Positions 1 to 7,827 of a stretch of DNA of 24,701 bases are shown here, piece after piece. Position 1 is the stretch's first letter, and each line of letters begins with the position of its first letter. The stretch covers positions 1 through 24,701 of the forward strand of contig JACORX010000282.1 of assembly GCA_016179165.1 (NCBI GenBank), written 5' to 3'. The notes under the pieces are model-generated. The model saw only the letters and a list, made by a program, of their open reading frames with translations, searched no databases and had not been told where the DNA came from. The position numbers were made by a program, and so were the translations under genes. The stretch comes from Candidatus Rokuibacteriota bacterium. GTDB lineage: Bacteria; Methylomirabilota; Methylomirabilia; Rokubacteriales; CSP1-6.

Positions 1-270
1 CTCGAGCTCCGCCTCGGCATTGAGCTTCCGGGCCTCGGCGAGCGCGATCTCGAGCTTGGGGTCCGCGACGCTCTCGACCACCTTCTTGCGCGCGAAGACC
101 CTGAGCTCGCCCGTGTGGCGGTCGAGCTCCATCCGCGTGTTGTCGGCGACGCCCATGGTCTTCTTGGACGCCGACAGGAGGGCGGACTCCAGCGCCTCGA
201 AGAGGATCTCTTTGTCGATCCCCTTCTCCGTCGCCAATTGCCCGATGACGTAGATCAGTTCTTTGTTCAT
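1..270 (-). CDS. nusA: Transcription termination/antitermination factor NusA, N-terminal part (cut by window edge)
   Basis: The first 90 codons read MNKELIYVIGQLATEKGIDK and continue with an ALESALLSASKK stretch, which is the NusA N-terminal RNA-polymerase-binding domain. The frame is open to base 1, so the S1 and KH RNA-binding domains lie outside the window. NusA binds RNA polymerase and modulates pausing, intrinsic termination and antitermination. It starts 25 nt after the rimP stop, as in the usual rimP-nusA-infB order, and is probably cotranscribed with rimP. The chosen ATG gives the family's normal N-terminus. A purine-rich AGGAA lies upstream but is not ideally spaced. Identity is secure from sequence and context; completeness cannot be judged. 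Confidence 0.93.
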   Translation of the reverse strand, partial: MNKELIYVIGQLATEKGIDKEILFEALESALLSASKKTMGVADNTRMELDRHTGELRVFARKKVVESVADPKLEIALAEARKLNAEAELE

Positions 271-295
271 CGTGTTGCTGCGTGTTCCTGCCCGC

Positions 296-784
296 TCACT
301 TGCGCCTAAAAGGCGGGTCGAGACGCGCCTTCGTCAGCTGCGCCCGCGGAACTTCGGCGGTCTCCCCGTCCGGCCCCGCGATGGCCAGCCGCTCGGGCCC
401 GGCCGCTACCAGCCGCCCAGCAAACTCCAGGCGCCCGTCCACCGGCTCGCGCACCCAGCACCGCACGTCCTTGCCTAACGCCCAGGTGAACTCGCGGTCC
501 GTCCTGAGCTCGCGGTCGAGCCCCGGAGAGGACACCTCCAGGTCGTAGCTCTCCGGAATCAGCCCGGATACGTCGAGCACGTCACCCGCCTCGTGGCTCA
601 GCCGCTGGCAGTCGACGATCCCCGCCCCGCCCGGCTTGTCCACGAAAAATCGCAGAACCCAGCGCCGCCCCTCCCGGCGCCATTGAAGATCCACCAGCCG
701 GAGCGCGTGGGCCTCCAGAACCGGGGAGACGACGGCCTCGACCTTGGCCAGGAACGCCTGCCCGTCACCCGCCCGACGGTCCAT
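296..784 (-). CDS. rimP: Ribosome maturation factor RimP
   Basis: This 162-residue protein has the RimP layout: an N-terminal alpha/beta domain containing the family signature YDLEVSSPGLDR near residues 80-91, then an SH3-like C-terminal domain ending in a basic tail (RLDPPFRRK). RimP binds the 30S subunit during late assembly. Length is near the usual 150-160. A GGGGG run about 9 nt before the ATG and a GGAG touching it could both serve as ribosome binding site. The gene lies between proS and nusA. A hairpin with a T-tract ends 29 nt before its start, so its expression, and that of nusA, may be controlled by termination in the leader. Confidence 0.93.
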   Translation of the reverse strand: MDRRAGDGQAFLAKVEAVVSPVLEAHALRLVDLQWRREGRRWVLRFFVDKPGGAGIVDCQRLSHEAGDVLDVSGLIPESYDLEVSSPGLDRELRTDREFTWALGKDVRCWVREPVDGRLEFAGRLVAAGPERLAIAGPDGETAEVPRAQLTKARLDPPFRRK

Positions 785-813
785 CTCCGTACACCCCCTG
801 CCCCGTAGAGAAC

Positions 814-838
814 AAAAAAGTGGGCAACGCCCACTTTT
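814..838 (-). terminator. Intrinsic-terminator-like hairpin in the rimP-nusA leader
   Basis: Read on the minus strand, a perfect 10-bp stem (AAAAGTGGGC paired with GCCCACTTTT) closes a 3-nt GTT loop and runs into six Ts. It lies between proS and rimP, ending 29 nt before the rimP start. It could end transcripts arriving from proS, act as an attenuator for rimP-nusA, or both. On the plus strand the T-run is only four, so the minus-strand reading is the better terminator. A rimP leader RNA class has been described in other bacteria; whether this hairpin belongs to it was not tested. Confidence 0.75.
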
Positions 839-844
839 GTCAAA

Positions 845-873
845 ACTTTAGCACATGTAGCCACCACCCGCAA
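845..873 (-). promoter_or_regulatory. Candidate sigma70-type promoter for rimP-nusA
   Basis: On the minus strand TTGCGG (868-873) and TAAAGT (845-850) are separated by exactly 17 nt; each matches the consensus at 3 to 4 of 6 positions. Transcription would begin near 838, so the hairpin at 814-838 would form the very 5' end of the RNA. The site lies in the 143-nt proS-rimP gap. The match is moderate and the call rests on spacing and position. Confidence 0.4.
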
Positions 874-927
874 GACTCACCGAGCGGCATGGCGTGCTCC
901 AGGGACTCGGAGACGCGCAGGGGTGCC

Positions 928-2631
928 TCAAGCCATGGCGAGCCGTTTCGCGATGTCGCGGACGGCGTCAAGGACCCGGTGACTGGGCACTTTCCGGTCC
1001 GCCCGCGTCGCCCGCTCGCGGATCTCGACCACGCCCTCCTTGGCCAGCGCGTTCCCGACCGTGATCCGGATCGGCACGCCAAGCAGGTCGGCGTCCTTGA
1101 ACTTGACGCCCGCGCGCTCGTCGCGGTCGTCCATCAGGACGTCGAAGCCGGCTCCCGCCAGCCCTCGCTCAATCTCCTCGGCGGCCGCCATCTGGGCGGC
1201 ATCCTTCACCGCGATAGGGACGAGGTGCACTTGGAATGGCGCGATGGCCCACGGCCAGATGATCCCATCGGCATCGTGGTGCTGCTCAACGGCGGCGGCC
1301 GCGATCCTCGCGGGGCCGATGCCGTAGGAACCCATCACGATCGGCTTCTGCTGCCCCTGCTCGTCGAGATACATGGCGTTGAGCGGCTCCGAGAACTTCG
1401 TGCCGAGCTTGAAGATGTTGCCTACCTCGATGACGCGCTCGACCGCGAGCGGCTTGCCGCACATGGGGCAGCCTTCGCCCACCAGGGCGACCTGGAGGTC
1501 GGCCCAGTCGCAGGCGAAATCCTTCCCCGGTGTGACCCCGACCAGGTGGTAGCCGTCACGGCCGGCGCCCACGACGTAGGCTCCGCTCCTGAGCGACTCG
1601 TCCGCCACGATGCGGGCGACACCTTTGGCTCCCACGGGCCCGACGGAACCCACGGAGACGCCGAGGTGCTTGAGGACCTCCTCCGGGTGGGCAGCGCGCG
1701 CCTCCGCTCGGAGCGCACGGGTCAGCTTCCGCTCGTGCAGGTTGTGGTCACCGCGCACGAGAACCAGCACCACCTGCTCACCGGCCATGAAGACGAGCGA
1801 CTTGATGGTGCAGGCGGGATCCACTTTCAGCTGGGCCGCCACCTCGGCGATGGTCCGGGCCCCTGGTGTCGCGACTTCGCGGCGCCCTGCCTCTGGAAGC
1901 CCCGCCGGCACGGGCACAGCACGCGCGAGCTCGACGTTGGCGCCATAACCGCAGCCGGCGCACAGGGCGACGTCGTCCTCGCCTGCGTCCGACGGCGCCA
2001 TGAACTCCTCGGAGCCCGAGCCTCCCATCATGCCGGGATCCGAGTTGACGATGACGTAGCGGAGGCCACTACGGTCGAAGATCTTGCAGTAGGCCTGCCT
2101 GTGGGCGCTGTAGGAGACGTCGAGCGCTGCCGTGTCGGGGTCGAGGGTGTAGGAGTCCTTCATCAGGAACTCCCGCGTGCGGAGCACGCCGGAGCGCGGC
2201 CGCGCCTCGTCGCGCTCTTTGGTCTGGATCTGGTACCAAATCTGCGGCAGCTCGCGGTAGGAGCGGATCTCGCGGGCGGCGAGCCAGGCCACGACCTCCT
2301 CGTGGGTCATGCCGAGGCACATGTCGCGCTGGTTGCGGTCCTTGAGCCGGAACATCTCCCCGCCGATCGCGTCCCAGCGTCCCGACTGGCGCCAGATCTC
2401 CGCCGGGTGCAGCACCGGCATCGTGATCTCCTGCCCCCCGATCGCGTCCATCTCCGCGCGGATGATCGCGTTGACCTTGTCGATGACGCGCTGTCCCACC
2501 GGCAGGTATACGTAGATCCCCGCGGCCAGTTGGCGGACGAGCCCCGCCCGGACCATGAGCTTGTGGCTGATCGCCTCGGCGTCGGCAGGGTCCTCCCGCA
2601 ACGTCGGGATGAGCGAGCGGGTCCAGCGCAT
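928..2631 (-). CDS. proS: Prolyl-tRNA synthetase, bacterial type with insertion domain
   Basis: The 567-residue protein charges tRNA-Pro with proline in the cytoplasm. Class II motifs are visible: motif 1 region around residues 35-75 (AAGIYVYLPVGQ), motif 2 TKERDEARPRSGVLRTREF at 137-155, and motif 3 SYGIGPARIAAA near 440. Between motifs 2 and 3 is the long editing (INS) domain expected of bacterial ProRS, and a C-terminal anticodon-binding domain follows (DDRDERAGVKFKDADLLGVP). Length matches the family (about 565-575). The start lies 3 nt after the ferredoxin stop (TAG-TCC-ATG), which suggests translational coupling. No other start fits the family N-terminus better. Confidence 0.96.
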   Translation of the reverse strand: MRWTRSLIPTLREDPADAEAISHKLMVRAGLVRQLAAGIYVYLPVGQRVIDKVNAIIRAEMDAIGGQEITMPVLHPAEIWRQSGRWDAIGGEMFRLKDRNQRDMCLGMTHEEVVAWLAAREIRSYRELPQIWYQIQTKERDEARPRSGVLRTREFLMKDSYTLDPDTAALDVSYSAHRQAYCKIFDRSGLRYVIVNSDPGMMGGSGSEEFMAPSDAGEDDVALCAGCGYGANVELARAVPVPAGLPEAGRREVATPGARTIAEVAAQLKVDPACTIKSLVFMAGEQVVLVLVRGDHNLHERKLTRALRAEARAAHPEEVLKHLGVSVGSVGPVGAKGVARIVADESLRSGAYVVGAGRDGYHLVGVTPGKDFACDWADLQVALVGEGCPMCGKPLAVERVIEVGNIFKLGTKFSEPLNAMYLDEQGQQKPIVMGSYGIGPARIAAAAVEQHHDADGIIWPWAIAPFQVHLVPIAVKDAAQMAAAEEIERGLAGAGFDVLMDDRDERAGVKFKDADLLGVPIRITVGNALAKEGVVEIRERATRADRKVPSHRVLDAVRDIAKRLAMA

Positions 2632-2634
2632 GGA

Positions 2635-2967
2635 CTAGGGCGCCGCCCTGACCTTGTTGGCCCCGGGCACGCCTGGGTCGTAGATCAGCCGCTGGACAGG
2701 CTTCCCGCCCAGTATGTGGGAATTGAGAATCTCCCGGAGGTCGGACTCCTTGACGCCCGCGTACCAGACGTTGTCCGGGTAGACGACGATCATCGGGCCG
2801 TGGCCGCACTGCGAGAAGCAGCCGGCCTTGTTCACGCGCACCTCGGCGTCCTTGCCCGCAGTCGAGGCGCCGGTACGGAGCGTTTTGACGTACTTCTCGA
2901 CGTCACCTTGCTGGGGGCAGGTATCGCCGGAGGTGCATACGAACACATGGCAGCGGTATTGGCCCAT
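2635..2967 (-). CDS. Thioredoxin-like [2Fe-2S] ferredoxin
   Basis: This 110-residue protein has the four-cysteine layout of thioredoxin-fold 2Fe-2S ferredoxins: C11 and C17 in FVCTSGDTCP, and C50-x3-C54 in AGCFSQCGHGP, followed by the typical PMIVVYPDNVWY strand and a VKESDLREIL helix. C6 is an additional cysteine. Proteins of this family carry electrons or serve as cluster-binding modules related to NuoE and hydrogenase subunits. The gene sits between rseP (13 nt gap) and proS (3 nt gap), an insertion into the usual rseP-proS pair. Its redox partner cannot be told from the sequence. Family assignment is firm, specific role unknown. Confidence 0.87.
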   Translation of the reverse strand: MGQYRCHVFVCTSGDTCPQQGDVEKYVKTLRTGASTAGKDAEVRVNKAGCFSQCGHGPMIVVYPDNVWYAGVKESDLREILNSHILGGKPVQRLIYDPGVPGANKVRAAP

Positions 2968-2980
2968 GAGCGCGCGCCGG

Positions 2981-4339
2981 TTAGCGGAAGAAGCGGCTGA
3001 AGACGTCGAGCCGCGAGAGATCGTTGTACACGGCGTAGACCATCAGCATCATCAGGAGCACGAAGCCGACCTGCTGGGCGATCTCGCGCTTGCGCAGCGA
3101 GATCGGCCGTCCGAGGACCGCCTCGCAGGCAAAGAAGAGCAGGTGGCCGCCGTCGAGCATGGGCACGGGCAAGAGGTTCAGCACGGCAAGGTTGACGCTG
3201 ATCAGCGCGGTGAACAGCGTGAGGTAGTTGATCCCCTGCCGGGCCTGCTCGCCTGCCGCGGCGGCGATCTGGATCGGGCCCCCGATATTCGACGGCGCCA
3301 GCTGCACGGTCACGAGCTTGTACATGCCCTTGACCGTCAGGTACGTCCACTCCCAGGTCTTCAGCGTGCCTTCCCAGAGCGCGGTTGCCGGATTGGAGCG
3401 GACGAACACGACACCGGCGCCCGGCGCCGTCGAGTGGCTGACGCCGATCCGCCCCTTGCCCTCGGGCCCGGTCGGCGCCGGCGTCACGGACAGTGCCAGC
3501 GTCTGCTCCCCGCGCTTGATCCCGAGGTCGGTCGGCTGCCCCGCGCGCCCGCTGATCGCGTCGGCAAAATCGTCCCACGAGCCGACGGGCCTGCCCTCGA
3601 GAGAGACGACGAGGTCGCCGGCTTTGAGCCCGGCCTTCGCGGCCGGCCCGCCCGACACCACGTCCCCTATCTTGGCCTGGTCTGACACCGATTGCCGGGC
3701 ACCGAGGTCCCAGTAGTCCTGCTCGTCGCCGAAGATGTCGCGCCCCGCCACCCGCTTCGGCGTCACCGCGAGCGTCCGCTCCCCGCCCGGACCGGCGACC
3801 TTCAGATCGAGCGTGCGGCCGCGCCCGTCCTGCACCAGCGACTGCACCTCGTCCCAGTATTGGACGGCGCGGCCGTCGACGGCCAGGATCTTGTCGCCGG
3901 CCATGATCCCGACCTGCGCCGCCGCGCTGCCCTCGGCCACGCGACCGACGACGGCCGGCACCACGGGCTTGCCCCAGACCATGAAGGCGAGCGCCGTCAG
4001 CACCACGGCGAGGACGAAGTTCATCCCGGGACCCGCGAACACGATCAGAAAGCGCACCCACACGGGCTTGAGGTTGAATGCGCGCGCGGGGTCCATCGCC
4101 CCGGTCTTGCCGCCTTCAAGCGGGTTCTCGTCGTCGCCCATCATCTTGACGTAGCCGCCCATCGGGATGGCCGAGAGACAGTACTCCGTCTCCTTGCCCT
4201 TGAACCGCCACAACACGGGACCGAAGCCGATGGAGAAGCGCTCCACGCCCACGCCGGACATGCGCGCCACGATGAAGTGGCCCCACTCGTGGATGAGGAT
4301 CAGGATGCCCAGCACCGCGACGAAGGCCACGATGGTCAT
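2981..4339 (-). CDS. rseP: Site-2 zinc metalloprotease RseP (RIP family)
   Basis: The 452-residue membrane protease has the zinc motif HEWGH at residues 17-21 inside the first membrane segment and a second metal/active-site motif LLPVPMLDGGH near the C-terminus. Two central PDZ domains are seen (starting about VVGRVAEGSAAAQVG and DVVSGGPAAKAGLKAGD). Further hydrophobic segments are FLIVFAGPGMNFVLAVVL and GFVLLMMLMVYAVY. Family members cut anti-sigma factors or signal-peptide remnants within the membrane. The frame is open upstream, but the extension is arginine-rich shadow of dxr; the ATG overlapping the dxr stop as TGATG, with GGGAGG about 11 nt before it, gives the correct N-terminus. Confidence 0.95.
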   Translation of the reverse strand: MTIVAFVAVLGILILIHEWGHFIVARMSGVGVERFSIGFGPVLWRFKGKETEYCLSAIPMGGYVKMMGDDENPLEGGKTGAMDPARAFNLKPVWVRFLIVFAGPGMNFVLAVVLTALAFMVWGKPVVPAVVGRVAEGSAAAQVGIMAGDKILAVDGRAVQYWDEVQSLVQDGRGRTLDLKVAGPGGERTLAVTPKRVAGRDIFGDEQDYWDLGARQSVSDQAKIGDVVSGGPAAKAGLKAGDLVVSLEGRPVGSWDDFADAISGRAGQPTDLGIKRGEQTLALSVTPAPTGPEGKGRIGVSHSTAPGAGVVFVRSNPATALWEGTLKTWEWTYLTVKGMYKLVTVQLAPSNIGGPIQIAAAAGEQARQGINYLTLFTALISVNLAVLNLLPVPMLDGGHLLFFACEAVLGRPISLRKREIAQQVGFVLLMMLMVYAVYNDLSRLDVFSRFFR

Positions 4340-5538
4340 CACCGGCCCGCCCTCCCGGACACTGCCGCCGCTACGCCGCGGGTGAAGCCTGGTAGCCGCT
4401 CCTCGACGAAGCGGCGAGTCTCGGCGTCGATGTCCACGCATGTCTCGATGCTGTCGAGCGCGCGCCCGGGCACCCGATCGAGCGCCAGGGCGATGATCTC
4501 GGCGATCTGCGTGTAGCGGATCCTTCCTGCGAGGAAGGCGCCGACGGCGATCTCGTTCGCCGCGTTTAGGACCGCCGGAGCGCAGCCGGCCGCAGCCAGG
4601 GCCTGGAGGCAGAGCGCCAGGCACGGGAAGCGCTCGACGTCCGGCTCCTCGAACGTGAGCGAGCCGACCTTCGTCAGGTCGAGCCGCTCACCCGGCCACG
4701 GCAGACGATTGGGATAGTTGAGCGCGTACAGGATCGGGATGCCCATGTCGGCCACGCCCAGCTGGGCGATGACCGAGCCGTCCACGTATTCGACCATGGA
4801 GTGGATGATGGACTGGGGGTGCACTACCACCTGCACCTGCTCCGCAGGCAGGCCGAAGAGCCAGCGGGCTTCGATGACCTCGAGCCCCTTGTTCATGAGC
4901 GTGGCCGAATCCACCGTGATCTTGGCCCCCATTTTCCACGTGGGATGATTGAGCGCGTCCTCGACGGTGACCGACGCCATGTCGGCCTTCGACATCCGGC
5001 GGAACGGTCCGCCCGAGGCTGTGAGGAGGATGCGATGGACCTGGCTCCGCTGCTGCCCCTCGATGCACTGGAAGATGGCGCTGTGCTCGGAGTCGACCGG
5101 CAGGAGCGGCGCCTTGTGCCGTCTCGCGGCGGCCGTCATCAGGCTGCCGGCCATGACGAGCGGCTCCTTGTTCGCGATGGCCACGGCCTTGCCGGTCTCG
5201 ATGGCGGCCATGGTGGGCAAGAGCCCGGCAGCGCCGACGATTGCCGAGAGGACGACGTCGGCTGGGACGTCGCGCGCCAGGGCGACGAGCCCGCTCGCGC
5301 CGCCCAGGATCTCCGGGCGCGGATGCCCGAGAGCCCGGGCCAGGACGTCTACGGCGCGCTCGTCGGCGAGCGCGACAACACGCGGTCGGTGGATCCGGCA
5401 CAACTCCGCCACGTGGTCAGGGTTCGTGCCACGCGCGGCCAAGCCCTCGACGCGGAACTGACCGGGGAAGCGCCCGATCAGCTCCAGCGCGCGCCGGCCC
5501 ACCGAGCCCGTCGCGCCCAGCACCGTCAACCGTTTCAT
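4339..5538 (-). CDS. dxr: 1-deoxy-D-xylulose 5-phosphate reductoisomerase
   Basis: The 399-residue enzyme makes 2-C-methyl-D-erythritol 4-phosphate from DXP with NADPH, the committed step of the MEP isoprenoid pathway. Visible are the NADPH-binding loop GATGSVG (8-14), ANKEPLVMAG (122-131), metal ligands D149 and E151 in PVDSEHSAIFQ, E220 in MNKGLE, and the flexible-loop region HPTWKMGAKI. It overlaps cdsA by ATGA at its start and rseP by one base at its end. An alternative ATG three codons upstream (5547) is possible, but the ATGA start with GGAG just before it is preferred. Together with uppS and cdsA it forms the lipid-precursor section of the operon. Confidence 0.96.
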   Translation of the reverse strand: MKRLTVLGATGSVGRRALELIGRFPGQFRVEGLAARGTNPDHVAELCRIHRPRVVALADERAVDVLARALGHPRPEILGGASGLVALARDVPADVVLSAIVGAAGLLPTMAAIETGKAVAIANKEPLVMAGSLMTAAARRHKAPLLPVDSEHSAIFQCIEGQQRSQVHRILLTASGGPFRRMSKADMASVTVEDALNHPTWKMGAKITVDSATLMNKGLEVIEARWLFGLPAEQVQVVVHPQSIIHSMVEYVDGSVIAQLGVADMGIPILYALNYPNRLPWPGERLDLTKVGSLTFEEPDVERFPCLALCLQALAAAGCAPAVLNAANEIAVGAFLAGRIRYTQIAEIIALALDRVPGRALDSIETCVDIDAETRRFVEERLPGFTRGVAAAVSGRAGR

Positions 5539-6404
5539 GCGCTCCATGCCCTTCCGAACGTCGCATAGTAGAACAGCACCGGCGCGTTGAAGAGGAAACC
5601 GTCGATGCGGTCGAGAATGCCGCCGTGCCCGGGGATGACATGCCCAGTGTCCTTGGTGCCCACGCTCCGCTTCAGCGCTGACTCGACTAGATCGCCCGCC
5701 TGTCCCAGCACACCCAGCAGGACGCCGACGGCGAGGGCGTCGCGCAGCCGCAGGCCCGGGAAGAGCCACCCGCCGGCGGTCAGCGCCGCGAGTAGCGAGG
5801 CCGCGAGCTGTGCTGTGGCGCCCTCGACCGTCTTGCCCGGGCTGATACCGGGAGCGAACTTGTGGCGGCCGAGCAGCGAGCCGACGGTATAGGCGGCCGT
5901 CTCCCCAACGCACGTCACCCAGACCAGCAGCAGGACCCAGTGGACGCCGTCGGGCAGCGCGCGGAGCGAGATCGCATGGCCGAGGAGCCAATTGACGTAG
6001 CAGACGCCGAGGAGCGTGACCGCCACGCGCTGCCAGCGGGCGGGGCCGGCGGCGCCCCTGTCAAGGCTGGCGGCCAGGAGCCCCAGGACCACGATCGCGA
6101 AAGCCGCGCCTACGCGGTCGGGACGCACGAAGGCGAGCGTGACGAGCCCGCCCCAGAGAAGCCCAGCCTCGCGGAGGACCGGCACACCCGCGCGATGGAA
6201 CATGCGCGTGAACTCCCAGTTCGCGAGCATGCCGACGCCGACGATCATCAGCGTGAAGAGCCAGGCAGGCCCGCCGATCAGGATCCAGACAAAGATCGGG
6301 ACGAGAACGATGGTACTGAGGACGCGCTTGCCCAACTCGGTCATGCGCGAGGGCGTGGGTGCGTCCACAGGCGCCTGCAGCGGCATGTCCCGGGCTTCGG
6401 ACAT
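5535..6404 (-). CDS. cdsA: Phosphatidate cytidylyltransferase (CDP-diacylglycerol synthase)
   Basis: The 289-residue polytopic membrane enzyme makes CDP-diacylglycerol from phosphatidate and CTP. The C-terminal family signature is clear: ALKRSVGTKDTGHVIPGHGG followed by ILDRIDGFLFNAP. Several hydrophobic helices precede it, the first about residues 29-52 (LSTIVLVPIFVWILIGG). The ATG overlaps the uppS stop by one base (TGATG) and the end overlaps dxr (ATGA), so the three are probably translationally coupled. A longer in-frame start at 6503 exists, but that extension lies wholly within uppS in another frame and looks like shadow sequence. Confidence 0.94.
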   Translation of the reverse strand: MSEARDMPLQAPVDAPTPSRMTELGKRVLSTIVLVPIFVWILIGGPAWLFTLMIVGVGMLANWEFTRMFHRAGVPVLREAGLLWGGLVTLAFVRPDRVGAAFAIVVLGLLAASLDRGAAGPARWQRVAVTLLGVCYVNWLLGHAISLRALPDGVHWVLLLVWVTCVGETAAYTVGSLLGRHKFAPGISPGKTVEGATAQLAASLLAALTAGGWLFPGLRLRDALAVGVLLGVLGQAGDLVESALKRSVGTKDTGHVIPGHGGILDRIDGFLFNAPVLFYYATFGRAWSA

Positions 6405-7186
6405 CACACGCGCCCGAAGCGCCGGTCCCGCTGCTGGAAGTCCGCCACCGCGAGGTAGAGGTCGCGCGGTCCGAAGTCGGGCCAGCGCGTGGGCGTCACC
6501 CACAGCTCGGTATAGGCGACCTGCCAGAGCAGGAAGTTTGACAGCCGCATCTCGCCGCTCGTGCGGATCAAGAGATCGGGATCGGGGACGCCGTCGGTGT
6601 AGAGCGCGCGGCCGATCCGCACCTCGTCGATCTCCTCGGGTTCGACCCGCCCGTCCCGGACATCTTTGGCGAGTTGCCTAAAGGCGTCCACGATCTCGTC
6701 GCGCGCGCCGTAGTTGAACGCCATCACAAGCGTCAACCCGCCGTTGGCCGCCGTCGCATCTACCACGTGGCCGATGCGCCGCTGGACCTCGGGCGGGACG
6801 CCATTCGGACGGCCGATGACACGAAAGCGGACGTTGCGCGCCATGAGCTCCGGCAACTCCCGGTCGATCGATCGCTCGAGCAGGCTCATCAGCGTCGAGA
6901 CCTCGTGGCGCGGCCGGTTCCAGTTCTCCGAGGAGAAGGCATAGAGCGTCAGGTACTCGATGCCGACCTCGCCCGCAGCCCGGACGGTGTTGCGAACCGC
7001 CTTGACACCCTCGCTGTGCCCGGCCACCCGGGGCAGGCCGCGCGAGGTCGCCCAGCGGCCGTTGCCGTCCATGATGATGGCGACGTGGCGTGGCAGCGGA
7101 CGCGTGAGAATGCGATCGCGCAGCTCGCGCTCTCCGAGCGTCGTCAACTCCACCGCCGCGGCATCGGTCCCAGCTTTGAGCGCCAT
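6404..7186 (-). CDS. uppS: Isoprenyl (undecaprenyl) diphosphate synthase, cis-prenyltransferase
   Basis: The 260-residue enzyme condenses isopentenyl diphosphate units in cis to give the polyprenyl carrier for cell-wall synthesis. The catalytic motif IIMDGNGRWA is at residues 37-46 with Asp40. Further UppS motifs are AGHSEGVKAVR, LTLYAFSSENWNRP, and the substrate-binding DLLIRTSGEMRLSNFLLWQ near the C-terminus. The chosen ATG follows an 82-nt gap after frr; upstream in-frame codons are arginine/serine-rich shadow of frr. A TAGAAT box 32-37 nt before the ATG hints at an internal promoter, but no convincing -35 is present. The end overlaps cdsA by one base. Confidence 0.95.
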   Translation of the reverse strand: MALKAGTDAAAVELTTLGERELRDRILTRPLPRHVAIIMDGNGRWATSRGLPRVAGHSEGVKAVRNTVRAAGEVGIEYLTLYAFSSENWNRPRHEVSTLMSLLERSIDRELPELMARNVRFRVIGRPNGVPPEVQRRIGHVVDATAANGGLTLVMAFNYGARDEIVDAFRQLAKDVRDGRVEPEEIDEVRIGRALYTDGVPDPDLLIRTSGEMRLSNFLLWQVAYTELWVTPTRWPDFGPRDLYLAVADFQQRDRRFGRV

Positions 7187-7268
7187 ATCACGCCATCTTA
7201 CGTGACGGCGGGGGTAAATTCTACGCAAATCGCCGCGGCACAAGGCAAAAGCTGGGGTACGGAAGAGT

Positions 7269-7823
7269 CTAAATCGCCAGGATTTCCTGCTCCTTCTTCT
7301 TCGCCAGCTCATCCACCTTGGCGATGAACTTGTCCGTCGCCTTCTGGATGGACTCGTGTCCGCGGCGCTCGTCATCCTGCGAGACGTACTTGTCCTTGGC
7401 CATGACCTTGAGCTTCTCGTTGGCCTCGCGGCGGACATTGCGGATCGCCACGCGGGCATCCTCCGCGTACTTGCCCACCGTCTTCGCCAGCTGCTTGCGG
7501 CGCTCCTCGGTGAGCGTCGGCATGGTCAGGCGCAGGACCTTGCCGTCGGACGACGGCGTGATGCCGAGGTCCGACTTATGGATGGCCTTCTCGATATTCC
7601 CTATCTGGGAAGCGTCCCACGGCTGGATGACGAGCGTTTTGGGATCCGGCACCGACAGCGAGGCCAGCTGGTTGAGCGGCGTCACGTTGCCGTAGGCCTC
7701 GACCCGAAGGTTGTCGAGCAGCGCCGTGTTGGCGCGGCCCGTGCGCACCCCGGAGAACTCGCGCGCGAGAAGATCGACGGCCGCCTGCATCCGCGTTTCG
7801 AGATCCTTGACGACACCTAGCAT
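7269..7823 (-). CDS. frr: Ribosome recycling factor
   Basis: The 184-residue protein splits post-termination ribosomes together with EF-G. It shows the family features FSGVRTGRANTALLDNLRVEAYG near the N-terminus, PLNQLASLSVPDPKTLVIQPWD in the beta domain, LTEERRKQLAK, and the C-terminal helix ATDKFIAKVDELAKKKEQEI. Length equals the usual 185. The start lies 4 nt after the pyrH stop, with AAGGGG in the pyrH tail as a ribosome binding site. This is the standard pyrH-frr pairing. Confidence 0.96.
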   Translation of the reverse strand: MLGVVKDLETRMQAAVDLLAREFSGVRTGRANTALLDNLRVEAYGNVTPLNQLASLSVPDPKTLVIQPWDASQIGNIEKAIHKSDLGITPSSDGKVLRLTMPTLTEERRKQLAKTVGKYAEDARVAIRNVRREANEKLKVMAKDKYVSQDDERRGHESIQKATDKFIAKVDELAKKKEQEILAI

Positions 7824-7827
7824 GGCT

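Noticed and set aside
838..843. TTGACA on the minus strand touching the rimP hairpin, as a -35 box
   Set aside because: At 16-18 nt downstream only the T-tract is found, with no -10-like sequence.
820..3000. 726-codon open frame on the plus strand opposite proS, ferredoxin and rseP start
   Set aside because: Sequence is His/Asp/Arg-rich without domains and mirrors strongly recognised minus-strand genes; it is an effect of high GC.
7218..7223. TAGAAT -10-like box before uppS
   Set aside because: Good -10 match, but the nearest TTG-type -35 is 19 nt away and weak, so an internal promoter is not claimed.
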